A program made the translations under genes and the position numbers. The notes under the pieces were generated by a model. The model saw nothing but the letters and a program-made list of their open reading frames with translations. It made no database searches and was not told the origin of the DNA. A DNA stretch of 64,000 bases from an uncultured Myxococcales bacterium (GTDB lineage: Bacteria; Myxococcota_A; Polyangia; Polyangiales; Polyangiaceae): contig CALFEQ010000080.1 of NCBI GenBank assembly GCA_937949945.1, positions 48,026 through 112,025 on the forward strand, in the 5' to 3' direction. How positions within the stretch are numbered: the first letter of the stretch is position 1; every line of letters starts with the position of its first letter. Below are positions 26,106 through 34,732 of this stretch, one piece after another.

Positions 26106-26372
26106 GGCTCGCCTCCTTTCGTCGTGACGCTCGATGCGCAGATCCGTGCGCAATGCCCGGGAGAGAGCGCGACGCCGTCATCGACGGCGATGGACGCGGA
26201 GCGGTCGGCGACGTTGCACCACCGAAGACCGCGTGCCTCGCCGACACGCGTCTCGCACCGCGAACGAAATTGGCCGCTTCTTCCGAGCAATACGTACATC
26301 CCGCCCACCAGAAGCCACGTGAGCTTGGGAACGATCCTCTCCTCCGCCGCGGCGACTCTCGGAGCCACGGCT

Positions 26373-26487
26373 GATGCGTGAACCCGGATCATCGCGTCGT
26401 TGCCCGGCATTGGCAAGATGGTTTGAGCTCAAACCTTCACGCATCCGATGCTTTCCGTTGCGATTCGCGACGAGGCTCATGCGTGAA
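26373..26487. promoter_or_regulatory. Three ATGCGTGAA elements (two direct, one inverted)
   Basis: GATGCGTGAA at 26373-26382, its inverted form TTCACGCATC at 26436-26445 and ATGCGTGAA at 26479-26487 flank the palindrome at 26420-26435. The first two form a 10-bp inverted repeat around 53 bases. They look like binding half-sites in the divergent promoter region. Confidence 0.5.
26420..26435. promoter_or_regulatory. 16-bp perfect palindrome GGTTTGAGCTCAAACC
   Basis: Eight-base arms without spacer, directly abutting the inverted ATGCGTGAA element. Candidate operator for the divergent regulator and lipoprotein genes. The regulator itself, or an unlinked dimeric protein, could bind here. Confidence 0.55.
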
Positions 26488-26557
26488 GCGAGGGCGCGAC
26501 GGGCTCGACGCAATCCGTTCGTCACGAGCATCGCGGTCCCATCGCGCGGCACTCGAG

Positions 26558-27055
26558 ATGCAAGCCGACTTCGACATGTGGATGAGGCGAGCCGGGAGCG
26601 GACGCACGTTCGTCGCGAGCGTAGCGCTCGCCTCGGTCGCGTTCGGTTGCCTGAGCCGTGCTCCCATCCAGCCCCAGACCGGTGAAGAGCACCTCACTCC
26701 GACGCTGACGGGCTACGAGATCATGGGCCCGTACGTCCCGGCGGGGACGATGTTCACGGCAGCGCTCCTCGAGGAGGTACCACGTGCGGACAGGACCTTC
26801 CGGGCGAGCATCCGAGAGCCGCTGCGAGGGCCGGACGGAACGATCGTCGTTCGGCGCGGTGCCGTCGTGGAAGGCCATACGGAAGACGTGTCCGATGGCG
26901 AGGTCGTCGTCCTGACGCACGTACGCATGCTCGAAGGCCTCGTCCCCGTGTCGGCGCGGCTCGTCACTCCCCTACCGGCACCGGCGCGACCGGGGACGAT
27001 CGTCGTGGTGGAGCTGGACGGACCGCTCGTGCCTCCCGCGTCGAGCTATCGCTAG
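26558..27055 (+). CDS. Lipoprotein, paralogue of the gene at 22953
   Basis: 165 residues from ATG 26558 (26576 or 26582 are alternatives; no clear ribosome binding site distinguishes them). Signal region SGRTFVASVALASVAFGC with lipobox AFGC. The mature domain has YVPAGTMFTAALLEEVP, then GPDGTIVVRRGAVVEGH and ends in VVVELDGPLVPPAS, the same strand order as the 22953 lipoprotein. The shared pattern suggests duplication. Divergent from the NtrC-type gene, whose regulator may control it. Confidence 0.75.
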   Translation: MQADFDMWMRRAGSGRTFVASVALASVAFGCLSRAPIQPQTGEEHLTPTLTGYEIMGPYVPAGTMFTAALLEEVPRADRTFRASIREPLRGPDGTIVVRRGAVVEGHTEDVSDGEVVVLTHVRMLEGLVPVSARLVTPLPAPARPGTIVVVELDGPLVPPASSYR

Positions 27056-27364
27056 AGGCGTCCGACGTCCGACGGCGCGCGCGCAGCGCCTCGTCGCGAG
27101 CGCACGCCGCGCGATCGTTCCGTGCTCGCGTCGATGGCAGGACACGCCGCCGCTGCCCCGACGACTCGAGAGCCGTCGCGACGACGGCGGCGCACACGCG
27201 TCTTCGAGCCGACGGACGGCACGAGCTCTGCTTTCCGCCGACGGCCCCGAACGGGCTCGACCGGACGCGCGAGTCGCGTTGCGACTCCGAGCCCGACGCG
27301 ATCGAACGCTTCCGCGAGGCGTCCGAGCCTCCCGCATCGACTCTTCTGCCCTGGAAAACCAGCC
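27056..27364. other. Intergenic spacer
   Basis: 309 bases between the lipoprotein and the methyltransferase. It is GC-rich and I find no repeat, hairpin or coding frame with a ribosome binding site. Confidence 0.5.
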
Positions 27365-28141
27365 ATGCACACGACCACCATCGCACAGACCAAGTACGCC
27401 CCGGTCAACAACGCCGTTTACGACACGCTCGGTGAGCGCTGGTACGAAGCGCAGGACGATCCCGTCGCGCTCCTTCGCGCCGAGGCCGCGCACCGTACCC
27501 CCTGGGTGATCGAGACGATCGAGCGACACTTCCCCGAGCGGCGCAACGTGCGCATCCTCGACCTCGGCTGCGGCGCGGGCTTCCTCTCGAATCCGCTCGC
27601 CGCGCGCGGCTGGCACGTCACGGGCATCGACGCGTCGGAGAGCAGCATCGCCGTGGCGAAGCGTCGCGACCGGACGCGATCGGTGCGGTATCTCGTCGGC
27701 GATGCGCGACGGCTCTCGTTCGCCGACGAGAGCTTCGACGTCGTGTGCGCGATGGACTTCCTCGAGCACGTCGACGATCCCCAGCGCGTGATCGGCGAGG
27801 CCGCACGCGTGCTCCGCCCGCGGGGCCTCTTCATCTTCCACACGTACAACCGGACCTTGCTGTCGTGGCTCGTGGTCATCAAGGGCACGCAGTGGTTCGT
27901 GAAGAACACGCCGCGCGATCTCCACGTGCTGTCGCACTTCCTCGAGCCGAAGGAGCTCCGCGTCGCATGCAAGGCGAGCGGCCTCGACGTGCGCGAGCTG
28001 CGCGGCTCGCGCCCCGTGATCTCGCGCGCCCTCTTGCGGCTGCTCCTGACGGGTGTGGTCCCGAAGGACTTCGCGTTCCGCTTCTCGCGCTCGAAGCGCA
28101 TCGGCTACGCGGGTTGGGCCATCAAGCAGCTCTCGAGCTGA
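27365..28141 (+). CDS. Class I SAM-dependent methyltransferase, UbiG-like
   Basis: 258 residues. SAM-binding motif ILDLGCGAGFLSNPLAARG at about residue 63, then VTGIDASESSIAVA (acidic loop binding the ribose), VRYLVGDARRLSF and FDVVCAMDFLEHVDDP. This order and the neighbouring YNRTLLSWLVVIKG and FLEPKELR segments match UbiG, the O-methyltransferase of ubiquinone or menaquinone-linked pathways. No quinone genes lie nearby, so the substrate is uncertain. A long empty upstream region suggests its own promoter. It converges on the MlaD gene with a strong hairpin between. Confidence 0.82.
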   Translation: MHTTTIAQTKYAPVNNAVYDTLGERWYEAQDDPVALLRAEAAHRTPWVIETIERHFPERRNVRILDLGCGAGFLSNPLAARGWHVTGIDASESSIAVAKRRDRTRSVRYLVGDARRLSFADESFDVVCAMDFLEHVDDPQRVIGEAARVLRPRGLFIFHTYNRTLLSWLVVIKGTQWFVKNTPRDLHVLSHFLEPKELRVACKASGLDVRELRGSRPVISRALLRLLLTGVVPKDFAFRFSRSKRIGYAGWAIKQLSS

Positions 28142-28155
28142 CGCCGCGTACGAAG

Positions 28156-28186
28156 AAGGCGCGCTCTACCTGGTGGAGCGCGCCTT
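28156..28186. terminator. 11-bp hairpin between convergent genes
   Basis: AAGGCGCGCTC at 28156-28166 and GAGCGCGCCTT at 28176-28186 pair perfectly across a 9-base loop. On the minus strand the stem is followed by CTTCTTCG, a weak U-rich stretch, so it probably ends the MlaEFD transcript, overlapping its stop codon; it may also serve the methyltransferase. Confidence 0.65.
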
Positions 28187-29131
28187 GGCGCGTCCTTTGA
28201 GGAGCATGTCGGGGTCCCGTTCGAGGCTCTCCGCGAGCACACGGAGCGCGTCGGCCGCCTCGCGGACGCCGCGCATCGTGGACTCGAGCTCCCGGGCCGT
28301 GGGGCTCGTGCCGCGTCCGAGCGCTCCGATCGCGTCCGCCGCGCGCGTCGCCGAGGCCAAGAGCCCGTCCTCGCCGTCGATGCGGTCGAGCGCGGCGTTC
28401 ACCTTCGCCGCCGCGCGCTCGAGCTCGTCGAGCGTGCGCGCAGAGCGCTCACCGATGCGTGCGCGCTCGATGCCCCGCAGCGTGCGCTCGAGGTCCTCGA
28501 GCACCTCGTCCGCCCGCGCGAGCGCTCGTCCGGTCTTTCCCGAGACGTCCTGCCGCTCGAAGTCGGCGAGCATGCCGTCGAGACGCGTCACGGTCGCGGC
28601 GAGCTCGTCGATCGCGCGCGGAAGCTTGTCGGCGACCCTCACGGCAGCGAACTCGAGCCTCGCCAGCGTGCTGGGCACCGCGGGGACGTACGCCTCGGGT
28701 ACGGCGAACGGCAGCTCGGGCGCCGGAGAGACGCGCGGATCGACGAACACGAGGTCGACGAACTTGACGCCCGAGAGCCCGAGCGCGGCGATCTGCGCGC
28801 GGAGGTCGGGCGAGAGATCGAGCCGCGCCTGATCCGGCCCCGCGGCGATGCCGAGGCGCCGCAGCTCGTCGACCACGAGCTCGAACTCGACCTCGACGTG
28901 ACGCCGGTCGGGCGCGAGCCGCGTCTCCGTGACCTCGCCGATCGAGATGCCGCGGATCTTCACGGGCGCCCCGACGTCGAGGCCTTGGACGGACTCGTCG
29001 AAGTACGTGCGGTACGTGACCTTCTTGGCCGGGATCACCTCGACGCCGAGGCCCACGGTGATGAGGACGACCGCGACGAACGCGACGATGACGAGGACTC
29101 CGATCTTGAACCGATCCAGCGCGCTGGCCAT
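28166..29131 (-). CDS. mlaD: MlaD-like MCE domain protein
   Basis: 321 residues. One N-terminal membrane helix (12-34, VLVIVAFVAVVLITVGLGVEVI) and an MCE domain (about 38-140) with the conserved VQGLDVGAPVKIRGI and a GLSGVKFVDLVF strand. The C-terminal 150 residues are a long helical region rich in Glu, Ala, Arg and Leu. Substrate-binding component of the Mla-type phospholipid transporter; it should sit in the periplasm as a hexamer. The stop of the ATPase gene overlaps this start (TGATG), and the permease gene precedes that. The longer frame to 29827 belongs to the ATPase region and is rejected. Confidence 0.88.
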   Translation of the reverse strand: MASALDRFKIGVLVIVAFVAVVLITVGLGVEVIPAKKVTYRTYFDESVQGLDVGAPVKIRGISIGEVTETRLAPDRRHVEVEFELVVDELRRLGIAAGPDQARLDLSPDLRAQIAALGLSGVKFVDLVFVDPRVSPAPELPFAVPEAYVPAVPSTLARLEFAAVRVADKLPRAIDELAATVTRLDGMLADFERQDVSGKTGRALARADEVLEDLERTLRGIERARIGERSARTLDELERAAAKVNAALDRIDGEDGLLASATRAADAIGALGRGTSPTARELESTMRGVREAADALRVLAESLERDPDMLLKGRAKARSTR

Positions 29132-29910
29132 CACGTGCTCCTGGAGCGGCGGGTGAAGAAGTCGCGGACGAGCGGGTCGGTGCTCTGACGCAGGCTCATG
29201 GGATCGCCCTCGGCCACGATCCCCCTGCCCTGATCGTCGAGCACGATGCATCGGTCCGCGATCGCGAAGATGCTGTCGAGCTCGTGGGTGACGACGACGC
29301 ACGTGACCCCGAGGCTGCGGTTGAGCGTCTTGATGAGATCGTCGATCCCGGCCGCCGTGATCGGGTCGAGCCCGGCGGACGGCTCGTCGAGGAAGACGAG
29401 CTCGGGGTCGAGCGCGAGAGCGCGCGCGATGGCGGCACGCTTCTTCATTCCGCCCGAGAGCTCCGAAGGAAGCTTGTCGAAGGCTCCCTCCAGCCCCACG
29501 AGCGCGAGCTTCGCCCGCGCGATGGCCGCGGCGGCGTTCGGCGGCAGATCCGTGTGCTCGTGGAGCGGGAGCGCCACGTTCTCTCCCACCGTCATCGAGC
29601 CGAACAGCGCTCCGCCTTGGAACATCACGCCGAAGGGAGGCAGGCCTGCTGCCATCACCGCGGGATCCTGACCCGCGATGCGGACGTCGCCGGCGATGGG
29701 CGTCTCGAGCCCGACGAGGAAGCGGACCATCGTCGACTTGCCGGAGCCGCTGCGCCCGAGGATCGCGAACACCTCGCCGCGCCGGACGTGGAACGTCAGA
29801 TCGCGCTGGAGCACGACGTCTCCCCACCCGATGGTCAGACCTCGAACCTCGAGGATGGGCTCCTGTTTCTCGCGCTCGTGCGCGTGCTGCACCGCGGGGG
29901 CCGTGCTCAC
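29131..29910 (-). CDS. mlaF: MlaF-like ABC transporter ATPase
   Basis: 259 residues from GTG 29910, which overlaps the permease stop (GTGA); the longer frame runs through the permease gene and is rejected. Walker A GRSGSGKST, signature LSGGMKKR, Walker B LVFLDEPSAGLDP and switch VTHELDS are intact, with the MlaF-type FGVMFQGGALFGSMTV before the signature. It couples ATP hydrolysis to lipid movement between the outer and inner membranes with MlaE and MlaD. Middle gene of the operon. Confidence 0.92.
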   Translation of the reverse strand: MSTAPAVQHAHEREKQEPILEVRGLTIGWGDVVLQRDLTFHVRRGEVFAILGRSGSGKSTMVRFLVGLETPIAGDVRIAGQDPAVMAAGLPPFGVMFQGGALFGSMTVGENVALPLHEHTDLPPNAAAAIARAKLALVGLEGAFDKLPSELSGGMKKRAAIARALALDPELVFLDEPSAGLDPITAAGIDDLIKTLNRSLGVTCVVVTHELDSIFAIADRCIVLDDQGRGIVAEGDPMSLRQSTDPLVRDFFTRRSRST

Positions 29911-31070
29911 TTTCCCATCAACCGGAACGTCAAGGTGAAGAGCGCGTCGAGGACGACGAGCGCGAAGAGGTTCGTCACGACCGTCGACGTGGTGCGCTGC
30001 CCCACGCTCTCGGCTCCACCGGCCGCGGCGAAGCCCTTCTGGCAGGCGATGAGGACGATCGTGATCGCGAAGGGGACGCTCTTGATCAAGCCTTGCTGGA
30101 CGTCCCACGGCTCGAGCGTCCGTCGGATCTCGAGGAGGTACGCCGACGGCGAGACGTCGAGGCTCACGGCCGCGACGACGAGACCGCCGATCACACCGAC
30201 GACGTCGGCGACGAGCACGAGCAGCGGCATCACGATCACCAGCGCGACGAGACGCGGGACGACGAGCCACACGATCGGCGGCAAGCCCATCGTCCGGAGC
30301 GCATCGATCTCGTCGCTCACCTTCATCGTGGCGATCTCGGCCGCGAACGCGGCGCCCGATCGCCCGGCGACGATGATGGCGGTCATGAGCGGCCCGAGCT
30401 CGCGCGTCATCGCGATGGCGACGAGATCGGCGACGTAGACGTTCGCGCCGAACCGCTCGAGCTGCCGCGCCGACTGGTAGCCCATGACGAAGCCGACGAG
30501 GAACGAGATCGTGACGACGATGGGGATCGCGTCGGTGCCCGCGCGATGAACGAGCGTCGGCACCTCCTTCCAGTGCCCGAGGCGCGGTCGTCGGATCAGC
30601 TCGCGCACCCCGAGCGCCAGATCCCCGATGAACGCGACCGCTCGACGAAGCCCTGCCGCCGCGCGGACCGCTTCCTCGCCGATGGTCGCGATGACGCCCC
30701 GCGCCCGCTCCCGTGCCGGCGGCCGTGGCCGCTCCGAGAGCCCGCCGTACAGCTCGACGAGCGGCTTCAGGTGCTCCGGGATCGACGTGATCTCCGCCGC
30801 GATCCCTTTGGAGACGAGCTCGGCGCGCGCGGCTACGATGAGCGCGAGGACGCCGCCGTCGATCCGCTCGGCGCCGGAGAGGTCGATCGTGACCGCGCTC
30901 TCTCCGACGTTCTCCACGGTGTCGTGCAGCTCACGCCAGGCGGCCGCGGCGTCCTTCGTGCGGAAGACACCGGAGAGGCGCACCACGCTACCGGCGCGTG
31001 CGATCGTGAAGCTCCGTTCTCCCGAAGGCTCGCCCTCTGCCGCTCGCGAAGGCGTCGTTGCCGCGGTCAT
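29907..31070 (-). CDS. mlaE: MlaE-like permease with N-terminal STAS domain
   Basis: 387 residues from ATG 31070; a longer frame reaches 31154 but lacks support. The first 110 residues are a STAS domain (VVRLSGVFRTKDAAAAW, AVTIDLSGAERIDGG, IPEHLKPLVELYGG), the equivalent of separate MlaB in E. coli, fused here to the permease. The permease part has the MlaE helices IVVTISFLVGFVMGYQSARQ, TRELGPLMTAIIVAGRSGAA, MKVSDEIDALRTMGL and a C-terminal helix pair. First gene of the operon; its neighbours MlaF and MlaD are coupled by overlapping codons. It maintains outer-membrane lipid asymmetry. Confidence 0.92.
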   Translation of the reverse strand: MTAATTPSRAAEGEPSGERSFTIARAGSVVRLSGVFRTKDAAAAWRELHDTVENVGESAVTIDLSGAERIDGGVLALIVAARAELVSKGIAAEITSIPEHLKPLVELYGGLSERPRPPARERARGVIATIGEEAVRAAAGLRRAVAFIGDLALGVRELIRRPRLGHWKEVPTLVHRAGTDAIPIVVTISFLVGFVMGYQSARQLERFGANVYVADLVAIAMTRELGPLMTAIIVAGRSGAAFAAEIATMKVSDEIDALRTMGLPPIVWLVVPRLVALVIVMPLLVLVADVVGVIGGLVVAAVSLDVSPSAYLLEIRRTLEPWDVQQGLIKSVPFAITIVLIACQKGFAAAGGAESVGQRTTSTVVTNLFALVVLDALFTLTFRLMGK

Positions 31071-31361
31071 CGATGCCGTCGTAGCGCGCGCGAAGAAGGC
31101 ACGACGAGCCCACGCAGTGATGGCCCAGCGTGCTTCATGCCGCGCAGCTCGCAAGCTTCACGCCGCGATGCCTTGGTCGCGCTCCGATGCGTCGCAGCTC
31201 GTCCGCAGGGCGAGGCGTCGCGGCTCGCCCGACCGAAAACTCGCGTTCACGGCAGAGCCCACCGCAAGCTCGCTACACCCACCGAAGTTGTCACCCCGAG
31301 CGAGCGCAGCTACCGCGGCACCTTTCTTGATCGCTGTGGCTCACGACTCCAGGAGGACGCG

Positions 31362-31718
31362 ATGAAAGCTCCAGCGATCAGCAAGGAATCCCTTTCGTGG
31401 CCGCGCGTGGCGACCATCATCCTCGGCGTCTGGCTCTTCCTGTCGGCCTTCCTCTGGCCCCACAGCGCCGCGCAGATGACCAACACGTGGATCGTCGGCG
31501 TATTCGTCGTGCTCTTCGCGCTGGCCTCGGTCTACGCGTCGCAGGTCCGCTACCTGAACGCTGCGCTCGCAGTCTGGCTCTTCATCTCGGCGTTCGTGCT
31601 GCCGAGGGTCAGCACCGGGACGGTCTGGAACAACGTGATCGTCGCGCTCCTCGTCTTCGCCTTCTCGCTGGTGCCGAGCCGCGGCGCGCCCGCGCTCCGT
31701 CGCGCCACCGCGACCTGA
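31362..31718 (+). CDS. SPW repeat protein
   Basis: 118 residues, with AGGAGG five bases upstream of the ATG. Four membrane helices in two SPW-type repeats: SWPRVATIILGVWLFLSAFL and YLNAALAVWLFISAFVLP share the WxxxxLGxWLFxSAF pattern, each followed by VGVFVVLFALASVYA-like helices. SPW proteins are small inner-membrane proteins of unknown role, often in stress or near universal stress proteins, as here. It is followed by a universal stress gene and is divergent from mlaE. Confidence 0.88.
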   Translation: MKAPAISKESLSWPRVATIILGVWLFLSAFLWPHSAAQMTNTWIVGVFVVLFALASVYASQVRYLNAALAVWLFISAFVLPRVSTGTVWNNVIVALLVFAFSLVPSRGAPALRRATAT

Positions 31719-31786
31719 CGCTCGACGCTCGAGCCACGACGGCCGCGTCCGTGCATGCGCAGCCGACGTCGACGCGCGTGAAGGTC

Positions 31787-32644
31787 ATGCACCCCAGCAC
31801 TCGCCCGCCGCGCGTCGTCGTCGGCACCGACTTCTCCCCTGGCGCCGAGAACGCGGTCCGCCGCGCGATCGACGTCGTCCGTGACAATGGAGCGGAGCTG
31901 CACGTCGTCCATGCGGCCCCGCGGGTGCCGCGCGCGATCGCGCGCGCTTTCTTGGACGCCACCGGCGACGTCACGCCCTCGCAGCGCGAGGCGCTCGATC
32001 GTGTCGTCGCGGCGTCCCGCGAGCGCGGCGTGGAGGCGAAGCCGCATCTCGTCCCCGGCGCCGCCGTGCAGGTCCTCACACACGTCGCGCGCGCCGTTCG
32101 TGCCGGGCTCGTCGTGGTGGGCGCGCGCCGCCGCGTGATGCCGGACGCGGTCGTCGGCTCGACGGCCGAGCGCGTCGCGACCTCGGCCCGCGTCCCGGTC
32201 CTCATCGTGAGGAAGCCCGCCGGCCGGCCTTATCGGAAGGTGATCGTCGCGGCGGACCTCGACTCCAAGCTCGGCGCCTCCGTCGAAGCGGCTCGCTTCG
32301 TCGCCCCTTCTGCCCAGCTCTCCGTGCTCCACGCGTTCGAGGGGACGCACGAGACCGCGCTCATGCTCCACGGCGCGACGAGAGAGAGCCTCCGACGTTA
32401 TCGGGCCGACGCACGCCGCGAGGCCCGCGCGAAGATGACGGCGAAGCTGGAACGAGCGGGGCTCGACTCGTCGGTGCTCCGCCTCCGTCATGGCCGGGCC
32501 GAGCGCGTGCTCGAGAGCGAGAACATGAAGGACGACGTGTTGCTCGTGCTGCAGCGCGGACGCTCCGTCCTTCGACGCGTCTTCCTCGGGAGCGTGTCCC
32601 GATGGGTGATCGCCCGCGGCACATCGGACGTGCTCTTGGTCTGA
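31787..32644 (+). CDS. Universal stress protein, two UspA domains
   Basis: 285 residues from ATG 31787, which starts at VVVGTDFSPGAENAV, the first UspA strand; the frame is open further upstream but without a start signal. The second domain begins at YRKVIVAADLDSKLGA. GARRRVMPDAVVGSTAERV has the G-x2-G-x9-GS nucleotide loop in the first domain; the second ends with VFLGSVSRWVI. It likely binds ATP and promotes stress survival. Same strand as SPW and the AI-2E gene, spaced by 12 to 70 bases. Confidence 0.85.
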   Translation: MHPSTRPPRVVVGTDFSPGAENAVRRAIDVVRDNGAELHVVHAAPRVPRAIARAFLDATGDVTPSQREALDRVVAASRERGVEAKPHLVPGAAVQVLTHVARAVRAGLVVVGARRRVMPDAVVGSTAERVATSARVPVLIVRKPAGRPYRKVIVAADLDSKLGASVEAARFVAPSAQLSVLHAFEGTHETALMLHGATRESLRRYRADARREARAKMTAKLERAGLDSSVLRLRHGRAERVLESENMKDDVLLVLQRGRSVLRRVFLGSVSRWVIARGTSDVLLV

Positions 32645-32656
32645 TCCGTCGAGACG

Positions 32657-33850
32657 ATGCGAAGCGTCGCTCGCTCGAGAGTGGCGCGCGCGGTGCACGC
32701 GGCGCGAGCGATGATCCGTGCGATCAGGGTGCGCAAAAGGCGCCTGGGCCCGACGCTCGCGATGCCGCCCGCAGCGAGGAGAGGCGAGCGTGCGCGCGCG
32801 CTGCTCGCGATCGGGGCCGCGCTCGTGCTCGGCTACCTCGTCGTCCTCTACCTCTTCTCCGTCGTGCTCGCGGTCGTCGGCGCGGGCGCCGCCTATTACC
32901 TGCTCTCTCCGGTCGTACGCTGGCTCGAGCGGCGCGGCATTCCTCGGTGGCTCGGCGCCGTGTCGATGATCGCCACCGTCGTGGGGCTCTCTTTGTTCGC
33001 GCTCTCCGAGGTGCTTCCTCGCGCATACGGAGAGCTCCGCGGGCTGATGGCCGCGCTCCCGCGGCTCGCGGGCCTCGCGCGGGCCTGGCTCGAGGAGCGC
33101 GGCCTCGGCGACATCGCGAGCGGCGTCGTCGACAACGTCGTGGCGCGAGGCCAGGCGCTCGTCCCGGGCGGTCTCGTGTCGTGGACGCTGACCGCCTTCG
33201 GGTCGTTGGTGACGCTCGGCTTCACGCTCGTCCTCGCGCTCTACCTCCTCGCAAGCGCGGACGATCTCGCGCGCGCCGCGACGGGCTGGATCCCTCCCGC
33301 GCACCGGTCGCGCTGGATCGAGCTCGGTCGAGGAGCGAGCACGCTGCTCGCCGCGTACGTGCGGGCACGAGTCGTCGCCTCCGCGTTCGTGGCCGCCGGC
33401 TACTGGCTCGCGTTCGTTCTCCTGGCCGTGCCGCACGCTCTCTTGCTCGCGTTGCTCGGCGGCGTCTTCAACCTCATCCCCACCGTCGGGCCCCTGATCG
33501 CGGCCGTCCCCGTGTTGTTCGTCACCGCCTTCGCGGGGTGGTCCAAGGTCCTCGGCGTCGCGGTCGTCATGATCGTCGTCCAGCAGATCGAGGGCAACGT
33601 CATCGGGCCGCTCGTCGAAGGACGCTTCGTCCGACTGCCGGCGGCGGTCGTCGTGGTGGTCGTCGCCCTCGGCAACGCGTTGCTCGGCATCCCCGGGATG
33701 TTCGTCGCCGTCCCGATCGCGGCCGTCGCCCGGCACGCGCTCGACGTCTTCTACCGACGCACTTGGGAAGAAGAGGCCACGAGCCCGAGTCGCGAGCCCG
33801 CGAGCGGCGAAGGTGCGCCGCAAAGAGACGCGGCTCCCCAACCGGCGTGA
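32657..33850 (+). CDS. AI-2E family transporter
   Basis: 397 residues; ATG at 32762 is an alternative start after a basic N-terminus. About eight helices: LLAIGAALVLGYLVVLYLFS, LSPVVRWLERRGIPRWLGAV with the conserved R-R-x-P motif, VTLGFTLVLALYLLASADD, AAGYWLAFVLLAVPHALLLA and GVFNLIPTVGPLIAAVP, VVMIVVQQIEGNVIGPLVEGR. These are standard PF01594 features. Family members export autoinducer-2, sodium, or indole; the substrate here is unknown. It shares a strand with the stress gene and ends convergently with the YeeE gene. A second member is at 45262-46287. Confidence 0.88.
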   Translation: MRSVARSRVARAVHAARAMIRAIRVRKRRLGPTLAMPPAARRGERARALLAIGAALVLGYLVVLYLFSVVLAVVGAGAAYYLLSPVVRWLERRGIPRWLGAVSMIATVVGLSLFALSEVLPRAYGELRGLMAALPRLAGLARAWLEERGLGDIASGVVDNVVARGQALVPGGLVSWTLTAFGSLVTLGFTLVLALYLLASADDLARAATGWIPPAHRSRWIELGRGASTLLAAYVRARVVASAFVAAGYWLAFVLLAVPHALLLALLGGVFNLIPTVGPLIAAVPVLFVTAFAGWSKVLGVAVVMIVVQQIEGNVIGPLVEGRFVRLPAAVVVVVVALGNALLGIPGMFVAVPIAAVARHALDVFYRRTWEEEATSPSREPASGEGAPQRDAAPQPA

Positions 33851-33863
33851 CGGACCTCGCGAG

Positions 33864-34304
33864 TCACTGCACGTCCTCGTGCGCGGGCGCGCGGCTCCGC
33901 ACGATCGCGTGCTCGAGGACCATGCCGAGCGTCATGCCGAGGACGAACACGATCGCGCCGGTGCTCGCGCCGCCGGCCGCCACGATCGCCGGCCCAGGAC
34001 AGAAGCCGCCGAGCCCCCAGCCGACGCCGAAGAGCGCCGCGCCGAGCACGAGCCGCGGGTCGAGGTCCTTGCGCGTCGGCAGATGGAAGGTCGCATCGAA
34101 CAGCGGGCGGGATCGCCGCCGGACGAGCCGCAGGCCGACGAAGTGGACCGCGACGGCGCCGGCCATCACGAAGGCGAGGCTCGCGTCCCATGCGCCGGCG
34201 ACGTCGAGGAAGCCCGCCACCTTCGACGGCTTCGTCATCCCGGACACGGCGAGGCCGACGGCGAAGAGCGCGCCGGCGGCGAAGGCGACGACGTTCGCTC
34301 TCAC
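33864..34304 (-). CDS. YeeE/YedE-type membrane protein (DUF6691)
   Basis: 146 residues from GTG 34304, which overlaps the upstream gene stop (GTGA); the longer open frame to 34505 is that gene's antisense shadow. Four helices including NVVAFAAGALFAVGLAVSGM, DASLAFVMAGAVAVHFVGL and GAALFGVGWGLGGFCPGPAI. The FCPGP segment carries the conserved Cys of this family, which handles thiosulfate or sulfite-related sulfur. It is the second half of a YeeE-type pair with the next gene and probably works beside the TauE/SafE protein. Confidence 0.88.
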   Translation of the reverse strand: MRANVVAFAAGALFAVGLAVSGMTKPSKVAGFLDVAGAWDASLAFVMAGAVAVHFVGLRLVRRRSRPLFDATFHLPTRKDLDPRLVLGAALFGVGWGLGGFCPGPAIVAAGGASTGAIVFVLGMTLGMVLEHAIVRSRAPAHEDVQ

Positions 34305-34732
34305 GGCGCGCCTCCGATCACGTGGCGCACGACGAACACGGTCAAGAAGCCCGTCGCCATGAAGGTCGCCGTGGCGACCAGAGAGCGCACCGAGAGCCGG
34401 CTGATTCCGCATACGCCGTGTCCGCTCGTGCAGCCGCTCCCGAGCCGCGTCCCGAAGCCGACGATGAGGCCCGCCACGAAGAGGGTCGGCAGAGCGGCGC
34501 TCCACGACGTGGCGAACGCGTCCGGGAACGACAGCCGCACGAGGAGCCCCGCGACGACGAGACCGGCGACGAAGGAGAGCGCCGTCGTCCGGTCGCCGCT
34601 CTCTCGGCGGAGCAGCGCCCCGAAGAGCCCGCTGATCCCCGCGACCTTGCCGTGGGTGAAGAGGAAGAGCGTCGCGGCGAGGCCGATGACCACGCCGCCG
34701 GCGAGCGCCGACAGAGGAGTGAAGTCGTTCAT
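34301..34732 (-). CDS. YeeE/YedE family transporter subunit
   Basis: 143 residues from ATG 34732 with GAGGAG eight to nine bases upstream. Three to four helices: LSALAGGVVIGLAATLFLFT, KVAGISGLFGALL and LPTLFVAGLIVGFGTRLGSG. The GSGCTSGHGVCGISRLSVRS loop has two conserved Cys as in thiosulfate importers (TsuA-type). The gene pair overlaps by codon coupling and the first base of its start lies in the stop of the TauE/SafE gene (ATGA). Import of thiosulfate or another sulfane sulfur is the likely role. Confidence 0.9.
   Translation of the reverse strand: MNDFTPLSALAGGVVIGLAATLFLFTHGKVAGISGLFGALLRRESGDRTTALSFVAGLVVAGLLVRLSFPDAFATSWSAALPTLFVAGLIVGFGTRLGSGCTSGHGVCGISRLSVRSLVATATFMATGFLTVFVVRHVIGGAP

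Larger units (their letters stand above)
26106..26557. other. Divergent intergenic region
   Basis: 452 bases between the regulator and the lipoprotein gene. It holds a 16-bp perfect palindrome and three ATGCGTGAA elements (listed separately) and no convincing gene. Confidence 0.6.

Noticed and set aside
26411..26427. Possible sigma54 promoter TGGCA-N8-TTGA-like near 26412
   Set aside because: The -24 element is fair but the -12 GC is replaced by TG, so I do not call it; the overlapping perfect palindrome is better supported.
31550..33841. 763-residue minus-strand frame opposite the SPW, universal stress and AI-2E genes
   Set aside because: Antisense shadow rich in Arg, Asp and His without a ribosome binding site.
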